Shown here: positions 41,009 through 49,707 of the stretch, piece after piece
Numbering within the stretch: the first letter of the stretch is position 1
Layout: every line of letters begins with the position of its first letter
Origin: Citrobacter amalonaticus Y19
GTDB taxonomy: Bacteria > Pseudomonadota > Gammaproteobacteria > Enterobacterales > Enterobacteriaceae
Assembly: GCF_000981805.1 (NCBI RefSeq)
Contig: NZ_CP011132.1
Coordinates: forward strand, 3,410,001-3,474,000
Direction: 5' to 3'
DNA length: 64,000 bases
The notes under the pieces: generated by a model
Database searches by the model: none
Told to the model about the DNA's origin: nothing
The model's input: only the letters and a program-made list of their open reading frames with translations
Made by a program: the position numbers and the translations under genes

Positions 41009-42634
41009 CTACGCCACTTCAAGTACCTCATTCGTTGACGTCACACCCTGATGCATCAGCATCATTAGCGCTTCCAGTACACCGCCGCCTATCGCTCTTG
41101 CCTTATCGGAGACGCTGGTAAAATCGGCTGTCTCGCCACGGGGATCGATATCGCCAATCTTAAAGCCGCCCACCACCGCCAGCCCATCGCTTAACAGACC
41201 GCGCACCATACCCGACAGCGGCGCTTTGATTTCGTGCTCCCCAATCCAGGCTATCACCTCTCCCTCTTCCACCAGATCGCCTAATTTCACTCTGGCACGC
41301 ATAATGCCTGCGGCAGGCGCACGGATCACCCGTCGTGCGGTATGCCCCATGATATTGCCAGGAATACCGGTATTTTCCTGCGCACAACCGGCGTAAATCA
41401 CCTGTCCCAGCCAGTGTCCGCGATTCGTTTCAATCACCGCATGGCAGTCTTCACCCGCAGTAAATCCCGGCCCCAACGCAAGGGTCACGGGAGCCATCTC
41501 TTTGCGCGTGCCCAGATTCTGTTTTGCCAGGATAGCATCCACCACGCAGATGGGTTTCAGTGCGTCAATCAGCGAACCGGCGGGATCAACCAGAATGGGA
41601 ATGAAGCCGCGTTCGGCTAACGCCGCCGCCTCTGCTGATGAGGTGGCCAACCGGGCCGTCACGCCTTCCACGATCATTTCACCATCAAAGACCGCCTGCG
41701 CGAACGCCACGCTGCGGCGAATGACGGTCGGTTTCTCCACTTCAAGCATGATCACTTTAAAACCAGCATGGAACAGACGCAGCGCCACGCCGCTGGCAAT
41801 ATCCCCCGCGCCGCGGATCACCACGCGTTGATGACCGGATGGGTGTGCGGCTCGCATCATCAGTCCGCCCGGGGCATTGTTTTTAACCTGTAGGATCTCC
41901 GCCAGCACGCTGATCGCAATTTCCTGCGGCGTTTCCGCACCAATGTTGTAACCAACAGGCGCATGCAGACGAGCAATGTGCTCCTCACCGACGCCCTTTT
42001 CCCGTAACTGACGCATGAACAACTGCACTTTTCGACGGCTCGCCAGCAGACCCAACCACGCGACGGGCTGTTCGATCAATTTATCCAGCGCTTCCCGATC
42101 CTGATTATTCGTCGCGATGAGCACAAAGTTGTCTGGACGGATCTCCAGCGCATCTACCGCTGCGGAAAAAGAATCGACATGTAACAGTTGTACCGAAGGG
42201 GGGAACGCGTCCGGATTGACGCTCTCGCGATAAACATCCGCCACGGCGATATCAAACCCTAACAGCGCCGCACTCTGCGCAATCGCCCGGTTCACATGTC
42301 CGCCACCGATTAACACCAGTCGTGGACGCAGGCCGTGGACGCTAATAAAGACCGACATCGCGCCGCCGCAATCCGAGCCGACGGCATCGGCACCGTTGCG
42401 GGCCATCCGGCCATGGAACATGCGCGGCTTTCTCTCCTGTAACGCCAGCAGCGCCTCATCGATCACCTTGCGCTCCACCATGCCCCCGCCGATAGTCCCG
42501 ACGATAGACCCATCCTGATGCACCAGCATCTGTGCCGAATGGCGGGGCGTGGAACCCCGGCTATCGACAATCTGCGCCAGCGCAAAGGGGCGGTTTTGCT
42601 CTTCAAGTTTTGCAGCCTCTGTGAAAATATTCAT
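41009..42634 (-). CDS. yqeB: Selenium-dependent molybdenum hydroxylase accessory protein YqeB
   Basis: 541 residues. The N-terminal part (1-250) is an XdhC/CoxI-like cofactor-maturation protein (ALAQIVDSRGSTPRHSAQML, GTIGGGMVERKVIDEAL) with a Rossmann domain (RLVLIGGGHVNRAIAQSAAL). The C-terminal half (VIRGAGDIASGVALRLFHAG and a late carrier-like region ending in MMLMHQG) is specific to the YqeB/EF2563 family. By comparative genomics in the literature this family occurs with selenium-dependent molybdenum hydroxylases, where it may help to insert or protect the labile selenium or cyano-sulfur ligand. It precedes nothing on its strand except the REP element; yqeC lies 49 bp upstream. Confidence 0.94.
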   Translation of the reverse strand: MNIFTEAAKLEEQNRPFALAQIVDSRGSTPRHSAQMLVHQDGSIVGTIGGGMVERKVIDEALLALQERKPRMFHGRMARNGADAVGSDCGGAMSVFISVHGLRPRLVLIGGGHVNRAIAQSAALLGFDIAVADVYRESVNPDAFPPSVQLLHVDSFSAAVDALEIRPDNFVLIATNNQDREALDKLIEQPVAWLGLLASRRKVQLFMRQLREKGVGEEHIARLHAPVGYNIGAETPQEIAISVLAEILQVKNNAPGGLMMRAAHPSGHQRVVIRGAGDIASGVALRLFHAGFKVIMLEVEKPTVIRRSVAFAQAVFDGEMIVEGVTARLATSSAEAAALAERGFIPILVDPAGSLIDALKPICVVDAILAKQNLGTRKEMAPVTLALGPGFTAGEDCHAVIETNRGHWLGQVIYAGCAQENTGIPGNIMGHTARRVIRAPAAGIMRARVKLGDLVEEGEVIAWIGEHEIKAPLSGMVRGLLSDGLAVVGGFKIGDIDPRGETADFTSVSDKARAIGGGVLEALMMLMHQGVTSTNEVLEVA

Positions 42635-42683
42635 ACGAACCTCAATGGATATCCTTTCAGTAACCCGGTGTTTCCCGGCGTCG

Positions 42684-43451
42684 CTATCTCACAAATCTGC
42701 GCGCGATTGCAGGCGTTTCTTGGGCATTTCCCAGCCAGATAGCCTCCACATCACCGTCTGACAACGGCTGGATGAGCTCACGTTCCTCAATAGCATTCTC
42801 AGATTGAGAAAAACGATTGAGAAACCAGACTCGTCGACTGGCAGGCGGGGCATTTTTGAATGCCCCCTGTGGATGCTGAACCAGTCGGATAAGCGCCTTC
42901 AGCGTTAAGGGGGATCCCTCCGTCAGGCCAGTAATCCCGGCGAACTGCGGCCAGCGATGCACCAGCTCTGCCCCTACGCTTTTCCCCAGAAGGTGTCCAC
43001 CCATAACGGCAATCACGCAGCAACTGCTTTCAGGTATGCAAGGTTCGTGCTCATCTGGCGCTTTGAGCGGCATTCCGCGGGCACCGTCTGCCTCGACGAG
43101 AACCACATCACATTCCGCTCGCCTGGCCAGCGCATCTATGGCGTCTGGCGAGAAGCCACTCGCTTTTCCCAATGGCGCTTTCCATGACTGAAAGCAGGTT
43201 ATGATGGGTTGCATTAAGGTGTGATATGGCAAGCAAGCGGGTTCCCGGCAGAAAAGGGTTGGCCAGGGCGGATCAGGCAGAAACATATGCGTCGTGGTGG
43301 TGATAAATACCCGCCGACCTGATAATTGAAAGCGGCGAGCGAGCCAGAAAAGGGTACTGGTTTTCCCACCCGCGCCGACAACCGAAATAACCGTAGGCCG
43401 TTTCTGTGCACCTAAATCAAAGAATAAAGAAGCATGACCCGATATACTCAT
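42684..43451 (-). CDS. yqeC: Selenium-dependent hydroxylase accessory protein YqeC
   Basis: 255 residues. A P-loop-like VISVVGAGGKTSTLFWLARR near residue 20 and VVLVEADGARGMPLKAP in the middle fit the YqeC NTP-binding family found with YqeB and MocA. The frame is open 12 codons further upstream, but the ATG at 43451 has GAGAGG in front and gives the usual length. Its role is unknown beyond cofactor maturation for XdhD-type enzymes. It is divergent from mocA, with a 48-bp gap. Confidence 0.92.
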   Translation of the reverse strand: MSISGHASLFFDLGAQKRPTVISVVGAGGKTSTLFWLARRFQLSGRRVFITTTTHMFLPDPPWPTLFCREPACLPYHTLMQPIITCFQSWKAPLGKASGFSPDAIDALARRAECDVVLVEADGARGMPLKAPDEHEPCIPESSCCVIAVMGGHLLGKSVGAELVHRWPQFAGITGLTEGSPLTLKALIRLVQHPQGAFKNAPPASRRVWFLNRFSQSENAIEERELIQPLSDGDVEAIWLGNAQETPAIARRFVR

Positions 43452-43499
43452 AAGCCTCTCTGAAGTGACACAACGTCTAATAGACATTATGGAATCGCT

Positions 43500-44072
43500 A
43501 TGCCTGTGGTCGACTGTATAATTACTGCTGCTGGGTTATCATCCAGAATGGGAAAATGGAAAATGATGTTACCCTGGCATGGGGGAACAATTCTTGATGC
43601 AAGTATCAAAAACGCGCTGCAATTTTGCAACAGAGTGATATTAGTTTCCGGTTATCGCGCAACGGAGATACATAATCGCTATGCGAATCAGCCCAATATT
43701 ATTATTACGTACAATCCGGATTACGCGCAGGGCTTATTTACGTCAATTAAGGTCGGCGCAGCCGCTGTGTGCAGTGAATACTGCTTCATTACCCACGGTG
43801 ATATGCCAGAACTGAACCGCGATATCTTTCGTAAAATCTGGGCGTTACGCAACGAGAGCGCCATTATCCCCTGCTATCAGGGTCAGCCGGGGCATCCCAT
43901 TTTACTCTCTAAAAAATGCCTCTTGCAGGCCATATCACAACCGAATGTCAGCAGCATGCGTCAGGCATTGCTGCGCGGAAAACATAATACCATTGAAATG
44001 AACGATTCCCGTATCACTCTGGATATTGATACTCCAGAGGATTTTATCAACGTGCAGAGTCGATACAAATAA
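43500..44072 (+). CDS. mocA: Molybdenum cofactor cytidylyltransferase
   Basis: 190 residues, also called ygfJ. A MobA/MocA-type nucleotidyltransferase with CIITAAGLSSRMGKWKMMLP (G-x-S-x-R-M-G with K) at the N-terminus, then THGDMPELNRDIF and TPEDFINVQS. It makes the cytosine dinucleotide form of molybdopterin used by XdhABC-type enzymes in E. coli. It has a weak ribosome site, probably low expression. It stands alone between yqeC (divergent) and the ygfK promoter region. Confidence 0.94.
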   Translation: MPVVDCIITAAGLSSRMGKWKMMLPWHGGTILDASIKNALQFCNRVILVSGYRATEIHNRYANQPNIIITYNPDYAQGLFTSIKVGAAAVCSEYCFITHGDMPELNRDIFRKIWALRNESAIIPCYQGQPGHPILLSKKCLLQAISQPNVSSMRQALLRGKHNTIEMNDSRITLDIDTPEDFINVQSRYK

Positions 44073-44129
44073 ATAGCAAGCCTGTAGTTAAACGATTGCG
44101 TTCAAATATTCTCCCGATTCATTTTCTCA

Positions 44130-44146
44130 CTTATCATAATGATAAG
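44130..44146. promoter_or_regulatory. 17-bp palindrome, candidate activator site
   Basis: CTTATCATAATGATAAG is perfect except for the central base. It lies about 160 bp upstream of the sigma54 -24 element. Part of it (TCATAATGATA) recurs upstream of xdhA at 28632-28642. It may be a YgeV site. Confidence 0.45.
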
Positions 44147-44233
44147 CGCTCGCCATTTTTGAGAAAATAGAATGTGGCGATGAAATACCTTATTGCAATA
44201 ACTCTCCCGGCTGATTTTCATTCTCATTTAGCG

Positions 44234-44253
44234 TTTGTGAAATATTTCACAAA
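44234..44253. promoter_or_regulatory. CRP-type site upstream of ygfK
   Basis: TTTGTGAAATATTTCACAAA is a perfect 20-bp palindrome containing TGTGA-N6-TCACA, the CRP consensus. The centre lies about 54 bp upstream of the sigma54 -24 element. It may act with a sigma70 promoter (TATATT at 44286-44291) or modulate the sigma54 promoter. Confidence 0.7.
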
Positions 44254-44295
44254 GCAGACTAAAGATTAGAACCATCTCACAAAATTATATTTTTA

Positions 44296-44311
44296 TGGCG
44301 CTGTTTTGGCA
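44296..44311 (+). promoter_or_regulatory. Sigma54-type promoter for ygfK operon
   Basis: TGGCGC-tgttt-TGGCA keeps GG (44297-44298) and GC (44309-44310) 12 bp apart, with a mismatch at T before GC. Predicted start is near 44322, leaving a leader of about 130 nt. It is weaker than the xdhA and ygeW elements. Confidence 0.5.
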
Positions 44312-44451
44312 GAGTGGTGTGAATGTTGCTCTATCTCTCCAAACCGCCGGCTTTATCAGTCCCGGTCAACCAATAACATCTATGAACACGCGTTCCTTCC
44401 CGTTGTCTTGCAACGATCTGAAGGAAGCCGAGTAAAGCTAAGGAGAGGGTT

Positions 44452-47400
44452 ATGGGGGATATAATGCGTCCGATTCCGTTTGAGGAACTTTTGACGCGCC
44501 TATTTGATGAATATCAGGAGCAGCGCTCGATTTTTGGTATTCCTGAGCAGCAGTTCTATTCACCGGAAAAAGGCAAATCGGTAAGCGTATTCGGTGAAAC
44601 CTGTGCCACCCCCGTCGGCCCCGCCGCCGGCCCGCACACGCAACTCGCACAAAATATCATCACCTCCTGGCTGACCGGCGGTCGGTTCATTGAACTCAAA
44701 ACAGTCCAAATTCTCGATCGGCTGGAGCTGGAAAAACCCTGTATCGATGCGGAAGATGAGTGCTTCAATACCGAATGGTCAACGGAATTTACCCTGCTGA
44801 AAGCATGGGATGAGTATCTTAAAGCCTGGTTCGCGCTGCATTTGCTGGAACAACTGCTGCAACCTTCCGGCGCTGATAAGTCGTTCATTTTTAATATGAG
44901 TGTCGGCTATAACCTTGACGGCATCAAACAACCACCGATGCAGCAGTTCATCGACAACATGATGGACGCGTCGGCGCATCCTAAGTTCGCGCAGTATCGG
45001 GACACGCTGCAGCAGTGGCTGCACGATGAGACGTTCCTGGCGCGCCACGGGTTGAACAAACATAGGGAACGTCTCCAGGCGCTACCGGCGCGCATTCCCG
45101 CAAAACTGGTGCAGGGCGTCACGCTGTCCACGATGCATGGTTGTCCGCCGCACGAAATAGAAGCCATCTGCCGCTATATGCTGGAAGAGAAAGGGTTAAA
45201 TACCTTTGTGAAGCTGAATCCGACGCTGCTGGGTTACCCGCGCGCGCGTGAAATTCTGGACCGCTGCGGCTTTGGTTATATCGGCTTAAAAGAGGAGTCA
45301 TTCGAGCACGATCTCAAACTCACCCAGGCGCTGGAGATGTTGCAGCGGCTGATGACGCTGGCAAAAGAAAAATCGCTGGGTTTTGGCGTCAAACTCACCA
45401 ATACCCTCGGTACCATTAATAACAAAGGCGCGCTTCCCGGTGAAGAGATGTATATGTCCGGCCGGGCGCTGTTCCCTCTCTCTATCAACGTAGCCGCCGT
45501 GCTTTCCCGGGCGTTTGACGGCAAATTGCCCATCTCCTATTCCGGCGGCGCCAGCCAATTGACCATCCGCGATATCTTCGACACTGGCATTCGCCCGATC
45601 ACAATGGCGACCGACCTGTTAAAACCCGGCGGTTACCTGCGTCTGAGCGCCTGTATGCGCGAGCTGGAATCCTCGGATGCGTGGGAGATGGCGCATGTCG
45701 ATGTCGCTCGCCTGAATCGGCTGGCTGAAGAGGCCATCACAATGGCCTACACCCAGAAACACTGGAAGCCTGAAGAACGCATCGACGTGGCCGACGGCTT
45801 GCCGTTGACCGACTGCTACGTGGCGCCCTGTATTACAGCTTGCGCCATCAAACAAGATATTCCGGAGTATATTCGCCTGCTTGGCGAGCAGCGTTATGCC
45901 GACGCGCTGGAGCTGATTTATCAGCGAAATGCCCTCCCCGCGATCACTGGTCATATCTGCGATCATCAATGTCAATACAACTGTACCCGTCTGGACTACG
46001 ACAGCGCGCTTAACATTCGTGAACTGAAAAAAGTGGCGCTGGAAAAAGGCTGGGAAGAGTACAAACAGCGCTGGCATAAACCCGCAGGCTCGGGGTCACG
46101 TCATCCTGTCGCGGTCATCGGCGCGGGTCCTGCCGGGCTTGCCGCCGGTTACTTTCTTGCCCGGGCCGGACATCCGGTGACGCTATTCGAGCGCGAAGCC
46201 AATGCGGGTGGCGTGGTAAAAAATATCATTCCCCAGTTCCGTATTCCGGCAGAACTCATCCAGCACGATATCGATTTTGTCGCCGATCACGGCGTGAAGT
46301 TCGAATATGGCTGTGCGCCTGATCTGACCGTACAGGGCTTAAAAGATCAGGGATTCCACTATGTTTTGGTCGCAACCGGTACGGACAAAAACAGCGGAGT
46401 AAGGCTCGATGGCGACAACCCCAACATCTGGAAATCGCTTCCTTTCCTGCGTGAGTACAACCTGGGAGCCGCATTGACGCTCGGTAAACATGTGGCGATC
46501 GTCGGCGCGGGCAACACGGCGATGGACTGTGCCCGTGCGGCACTGCGCGTGCCGGGTGTGGAAAAAGTCACCGTGGTCTACCGTCGTTCGTTGCAGGAGA
46601 TGCCCGCCTGGCGTGAAGAGTATGAAGAAGCCCTGCACGATGGGGTTGAGTTCCGTTTCCTTAATAATCCGGAACGCTTTGATGCGGATGGTACGCTCAC
46701 CCTGCGCGTCATGACGCTCGGGGAGGCGGATGAGAAAGGGCGTCGCCGTCCGGTTGAAACCGACGAAACGCTGACCCTGCACATCGATAGCCTGATTACC
46801 GCCATTGGTGAACAGCAGGATACGGACGCGCTGAACGCAATGGGCATACCGCTGGATAGCAAAGGCTGGCCTGCGGTGAACAGCAACGGCGAAACCCGCC
46901 TCAGCGACGTGTTCATGATTGGCGACGTCCAGCGCGGTCCATCATCCATTGTTGCCGCCATCGGCTCGGCGCGTCGGGCTACGGATACCATCCTCTGGCG
47001 GGAAAATATCCGCTCTCACCACGGCGATAAGCGCTGGAATAACGTCAGCGCCACTGAAATCTATCAGCGTAAAGGCGAGATTGCGGTCGCGACGGTCGAT
47101 AAAAACGACCGTGACGCTTTTGTCGCCCAGGAAGCGGCCCGCTGCCTTGAATGTAACTATGTCTGCAGCAAATGCGTGGATGTCTGTCCGAACCGCGCCA
47201 ATGTGTCGATTCCTGTTCCTGGCTTCCAGAACCGTTTCCAGACGCTGCACCTGGACGCTTACTGCAACGAATGCGGTAACTGCGCCCAATTCTGCCCGTG
47301 GCAGGGCAAGCCATATAAAGACAAAGTCACGCTCTTTAGCCTGCCGCAGGATTTCGACAACAGCAGCAACCCAGGTTTCCTGGTGGAAGACTCTCGGGTC

Positions 47401-47550
47401 AGGGTCCGGCTGAATAACCAAAGCTGGGTGTTAACCATCCGCAATGATGGGCAGTTCGCCAGCATCCCGCCGGAACTGGATGACATGTGCCGCATCATCA
47501 GCTATGTCCACCAGCATCACCATTACCTGTTAGGCCGCGTGGAGGTGTAA
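44452..47550 (+). CDS. ygfK: Iron-sulfur flavoprotein oxidoreductase YgfK
   Basis: 1032 residues. Residues 30-430 look like a dihydroorotate-dehydrogenase-type barrel (CATPVGPAAGPHTQLAQNII, VKLTNTLGTINN). A cysteine cluster follows (CYVAPCITACAIKQDIPEYI, CDHQCQYNC). Then comes a GltD-like FAD/NAD(P)H part (VAVIGAGPAGLAAGYFLARA, VAIVGAGNTAMDCARAA), and a ferredoxin-like tail with CLECNYVCSKCVDVCPNRAN and CNECGNCAQFCPWQGKP for two 4Fe-4S clusters. It is annotated elsewhere as a putative selenate reductase subunit and is needed for anaerobic purine use. I infer that it exchanges electrons between NAD(P)H and a purine intermediate or XdhD. It has the same length as E. coli. Confidence 0.95.
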   Translation: MGDIMRPIPFEELLTRLFDEYQEQRSIFGIPEQQFYSPEKGKSVSVFGETCATPVGPAAGPHTQLAQNIITSWLTGGRFIELKTVQILDRLELEKPCIDAEDECFNTEWSTEFTLLKAWDEYLKAWFALHLLEQLLQPSGADKSFIFNMSVGYNLDGIKQPPMQQFIDNMMDASAHPKFAQYRDTLQQWLHDETFLARHGLNKHRERLQALPARIPAKLVQGVTLSTMHGCPPHEIEAICRYMLEEKGLNTFVKLNPTLLGYPRAREILDRCGFGYIGLKEESFEHDLKLTQALEMLQRLMTLAKEKSLGFGVKLTNTLGTINNKGALPGEEMYMSGRALFPLSINVAAVLSRAFDGKLPISYSGGASQLTIRDIFDTGIRPITMATDLLKPGGYLRLSACMRELESSDAWEMAHVDVARLNRLAEEAITMAYTQKHWKPEERIDVADGLPLTDCYVAPCITACAIKQDIPEYIRLLGEQRYADALELIYQRNALPAITGHICDHQCQYNCTRLDYDSALNIRELKKVALEKGWEEYKQRWHKPAGSGSRHPVAVIGAGPAGLAAGYFLARAGHPVTLFEREANAGGVVKNIIPQFRIPAELIQHDIDFVADHGVKFEYGCAPDLTVQGLKDQGFHYVLVATGTDKNSGVRLDGDNPNIWKSLPFLREYNLGAALTLGKHVAIVGAGNTAMDCARAALRVPGVEKVTVVYRRSLQEMPAWREEYEEALHDGVEFRFLNNPERFDADGTLTLRVMTLGEADEKGRRRPVETDETLTLHIDSLITAIGEQQDTDALNAMGIPLDSKGWPAVNSNGETRLSDVFMIGDVQRGPSSIVAAIGSARRATDTILWRENIRSHHGDKRWNNVSATEIYQRKGEIAVATVDKNDRDAFVAQEAARCLECNYVCSKCVDVCPNRANVSIPVPGFQNRFQTLHLDAYCNECGNCAQFCPWQGKPYKDKVTLFSLPQDFDNSSNPGFLVEDSRVRVRLNNQSWVLTIRNDGQFASIPPELDDMCRIISYVHQHHHYLLGRVEV

Positions 47551-47552
47551 TC

Positions 47553-48881
47553 ATGTTGATTCTGAAAAATGTCACCGCCGTACAGCTTCATCCGGCCAGC
47601 GTGCGCGAAGGCGTGGATATTGCTATCGATAAAGACGCGATCGTTGAAGTGGGCGATGCGCTGACGCAGCGCTACCCGCAGGCGCAATGGAAAGAGATGC
47701 ACGGGCGAATCGTGATGCCAGGCCTGGTCTGCGCGCATAACCATTTTTACTCCGGTTTATCTCGCGGCATCCAGGCCAATATCGCCCCCAGCCCGGACTT
47801 TATCTCAACGCTGAAAAACCTGTGGTGGCGTCTGGACCGGGCTCTGGACGAAGAGTCGCTCTACTACAGCGGGCTGATTTGCTCAATGGAAGCGATTAAG
47901 AGCGGATGCTCTGCGGTTATCGATCACCACGCCTCGCCGGGCTACATACAGGGGTCGCTCTCTACGCTACGTTCAGCCTTTTTAAAGGTGGGCCTGCGGG
48001 CCATGACCTGCTTTGAAACCACCGACCGTAACGAGGGAATCAAAGAGTTGCAGGCAGGCGTCGAAGAGAATATCCGCTTTGCCCGCCAGATTGACCACGC
48101 GCGGGAGACCGGTAACGAGCCGTACCTGGTGGAAGCGCACATTGGCGCGCACGCCCCGTTTACCGTACCCGACGCCGGTCTGGAGATGCTGCGCGAGGCC
48201 ATCAACGCCACCGGACGCGGGCTGCATATCCATGCGGCGGAAGACAGCTACGATGTCTCTCATAGTCATCACCTGTACGGTAAAGACCTGCTGGTGAGGC
48301 TGGCGGAATACGGGCTTATCGACAGTAAAACGTTGGTGGCGCACGGTCTGTACCTGTCTGCGGAAGATATTGCGTTGCTGAATCAGCACGATGCCTTCCT
48401 GGTACACAATGCCCGCTCCAACATGAATAACCATGTCGGTTACAACCACCACCTAACCCACATTCGCAATCTGGCGCTGGGGACGGACGGCATCGGCTCC
48501 GACATGCTTGAAGAGATGAAATTTGCCTTCTTCAAACATCGCGACGCGGGCGGTCCTCTGTGGCCTGACAGCTTTGCGAAAGCGCTGGCGAACGGCAACG
48601 AGCTGTTGCACCGCAACTTTGGGGAAAACTTTGGCCAACTGCAAGCCGGTTATAAGGCCGATTTAACCCTCCTCGACTATTCGTCGCCAACACCGCTGAT
48701 CGCTGAAAACGTTGCCGGGCATATCGCCTTTGGCCTCGGTTCAGGCAGCGTGCACAGCGTGATGGTGAATGGCGTGATGGTGTATGAAGACCGTCAGTTC
48801 ACTTTCGATACCGATTCAATTTATGCGCAGGCCCGAAAAGCCGCCGCCAGCATGTGGCGGCGAATGGATGCGCTGGCATAG
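47553..48881 (+). CDS. ssnA: Putative aminohydrolase SsnA
   Basis: 442 residues of the metal-dependent amidohydrolase (chlorohydrolase/guanine deaminase-like) family. Ligands are visible in VCAHNHFYSGLSRG, LHIHAAEDSYDV, LVAHGLYLS and LGTDGIGSDM. The frame is open 22 codons upstream into ygfK, but the ATG at 47553 follows GGAGG and gives the standard length. It is linked to selenium-dependent hydroxylase genes; in purine degradation it probably deaminates or opens a ring. It lies 2 bp after ygfK. Confidence 0.95.
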   Translation: MLILKNVTAVQLHPASVREGVDIAIDKDAIVEVGDALTQRYPQAQWKEMHGRIVMPGLVCAHNHFYSGLSRGIQANIAPSPDFISTLKNLWWRLDRALDEESLYYSGLICSMEAIKSGCSAVIDHHASPGYIQGSLSTLRSAFLKVGLRAMTCFETTDRNEGIKELQAGVEENIRFARQIDHARETGNEPYLVEAHIGAHAPFTVPDAGLEMLREAINATGRGLHIHAAEDSYDVSHSHHLYGKDLLVRLAEYGLIDSKTLVAHGLYLSAEDIALLNQHDAFLVHNARSNMNNHVGYNHHLTHIRNLALGTDGIGSDMLEEMKFAFFKHRDAGGPLWPDSFAKALANGNELLHRNFGENFGQLQAGYKADLTLLDYSSPTPLIAENVAGHIAFGLGSGSVHSVMVNGVMVYEDRQFTFDTDSIYAQARKAAASMWRRMDALA

Positions 48882-48887
48882 CCCATA

Positions 48888-48909
48888 CCCTCTCCTGAAC
48901 GGGAGAGGG
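48888..48909 (+). other. ssnA-ygfM intercistronic hairpin
   Basis: CCCTCTCC (48888-48895) pairs with GGAGAGGG (48902-48909) around a 6-nt loop. No T-run; probably mRNA stabilisation or attenuation between ssnA and ygfM. Confidence 0.5.
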
Positions 48910-48927
48910 AGTGATGAGGAATGATTG

Positions 48928-49707
48928 ATGATTGAACAATTTTTCAGGCCCGACTCCGTTGACCAGGCGCTGGAACTCAAGCGCCGCTATCAGGAGGAGG
49001 CCGTCTGGTTTGCCGGGGGCAGCAAACTTAACGCCACGCCAACGCGTACCGATAAGCAGATTGCCATTTCATTGCAGGATCTGGAACTGGAGTGGATCGA
49101 CTGGGACAATGGCGCATTGCGTATTGGGGCGATGACTCGCCTGCAACCGCTACACGACGCCCGCTATCTCCCGGCGGCACTGCGGGAGGCGATTGGCTTT
49201 ATCTACTCACGCCATTTACGCAACCAGTCAACCCTCGGCGGTGAGATTGCCGCACAACAGAAAGAGTCCGTGTTACTTCCCGTCCTGCTGGCGCTGGACG
49301 CTAAACTGGTTTTTGGCGATGGCGAAACCCTGTCGCTGGAAAGCTATCTCGCCTCCCCGCACGATCGCCTGATCACCGAAGTTATCATTAAAGATCCCTT
49401 CCGCCCTTGCGCCACCCGCAAAGTGAGCCGTTCACAGGCCGGACTCACCGTCGTGACGGCGGCGGTCGCGTTAACCGAACACGGGGGGGTTTGCATCGCA
49501 CTGGACGGCGTGGCGGACAAAGCACAACGCCTGCGTGATGTGGAAACACAAACACGCGAAGGTACGGAACTGGAGCAGGCGGTCGCTAACGCCATATTCC
49601 CACAGGATGATATTCGGGGCAGCGCTGCCTATAAGCGCTACATCACCGGCGTGGTCGTGGCCGATCTGTATGCCGACTGCCTGATGGCCGGGGAGGACGT
49701 TGTATGA
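48928..49707 (+). CDS. ygfM: FAD-binding subunit partner of XdhD
   Basis: 259 residues, homologous in layout to XdhB. WFAGGSKLNATPTR is the first FAD-binding loop, NQSTLGGEIAAQQKESVLLP the second, and a CO-dehydrogenase flavoprotein C-terminal domain follows. A TTG lies one codon earlier; the ATG at 48928 gives the usual length. It overlaps xdhD by 4 bp, so the two are probably made in equal amounts. The gene is annotated elsewhere as a FAD subunit of a selenate-reductase-like or purine hydroxylase complex. Confidence 0.94.
   Translation: MIEQFFRPDSVDQALELKRRYQEEAVWFAGGSKLNATPTRTDKQIAISLQDLELEWIDWDNGALRIGAMTRLQPLHDARYLPAALREAIGFIYSRHLRNQSTLGGEIAAQQKESVLLPVLLALDAKLVFGDGETLSLESYLASPHDRLITEVIIKDPFRPCATRKVSRSQAGLTVVTAAVALTEHGGVCIALDGVADKAQRLRDVETQTREGTELEQAVANAIFPQDDIRGSAAYKRYITGVVVADLYADCLMAGEDVV

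Larger units (their letters stand above)
44073..44451. promoter_or_regulatory. ygfK upstream regulatory region
   Basis: 379 AT-rich bp with three palindromic or promoter elements: CTTATCATAATGATAAG (44130-44146), the CRP-like palindrome (44234-44253) and a sigma54-type element (44296-44311). AAGGAG before the ATG at 44452 is the ribosome site. I see no open frame or RNA here. Confidence 0.6.
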
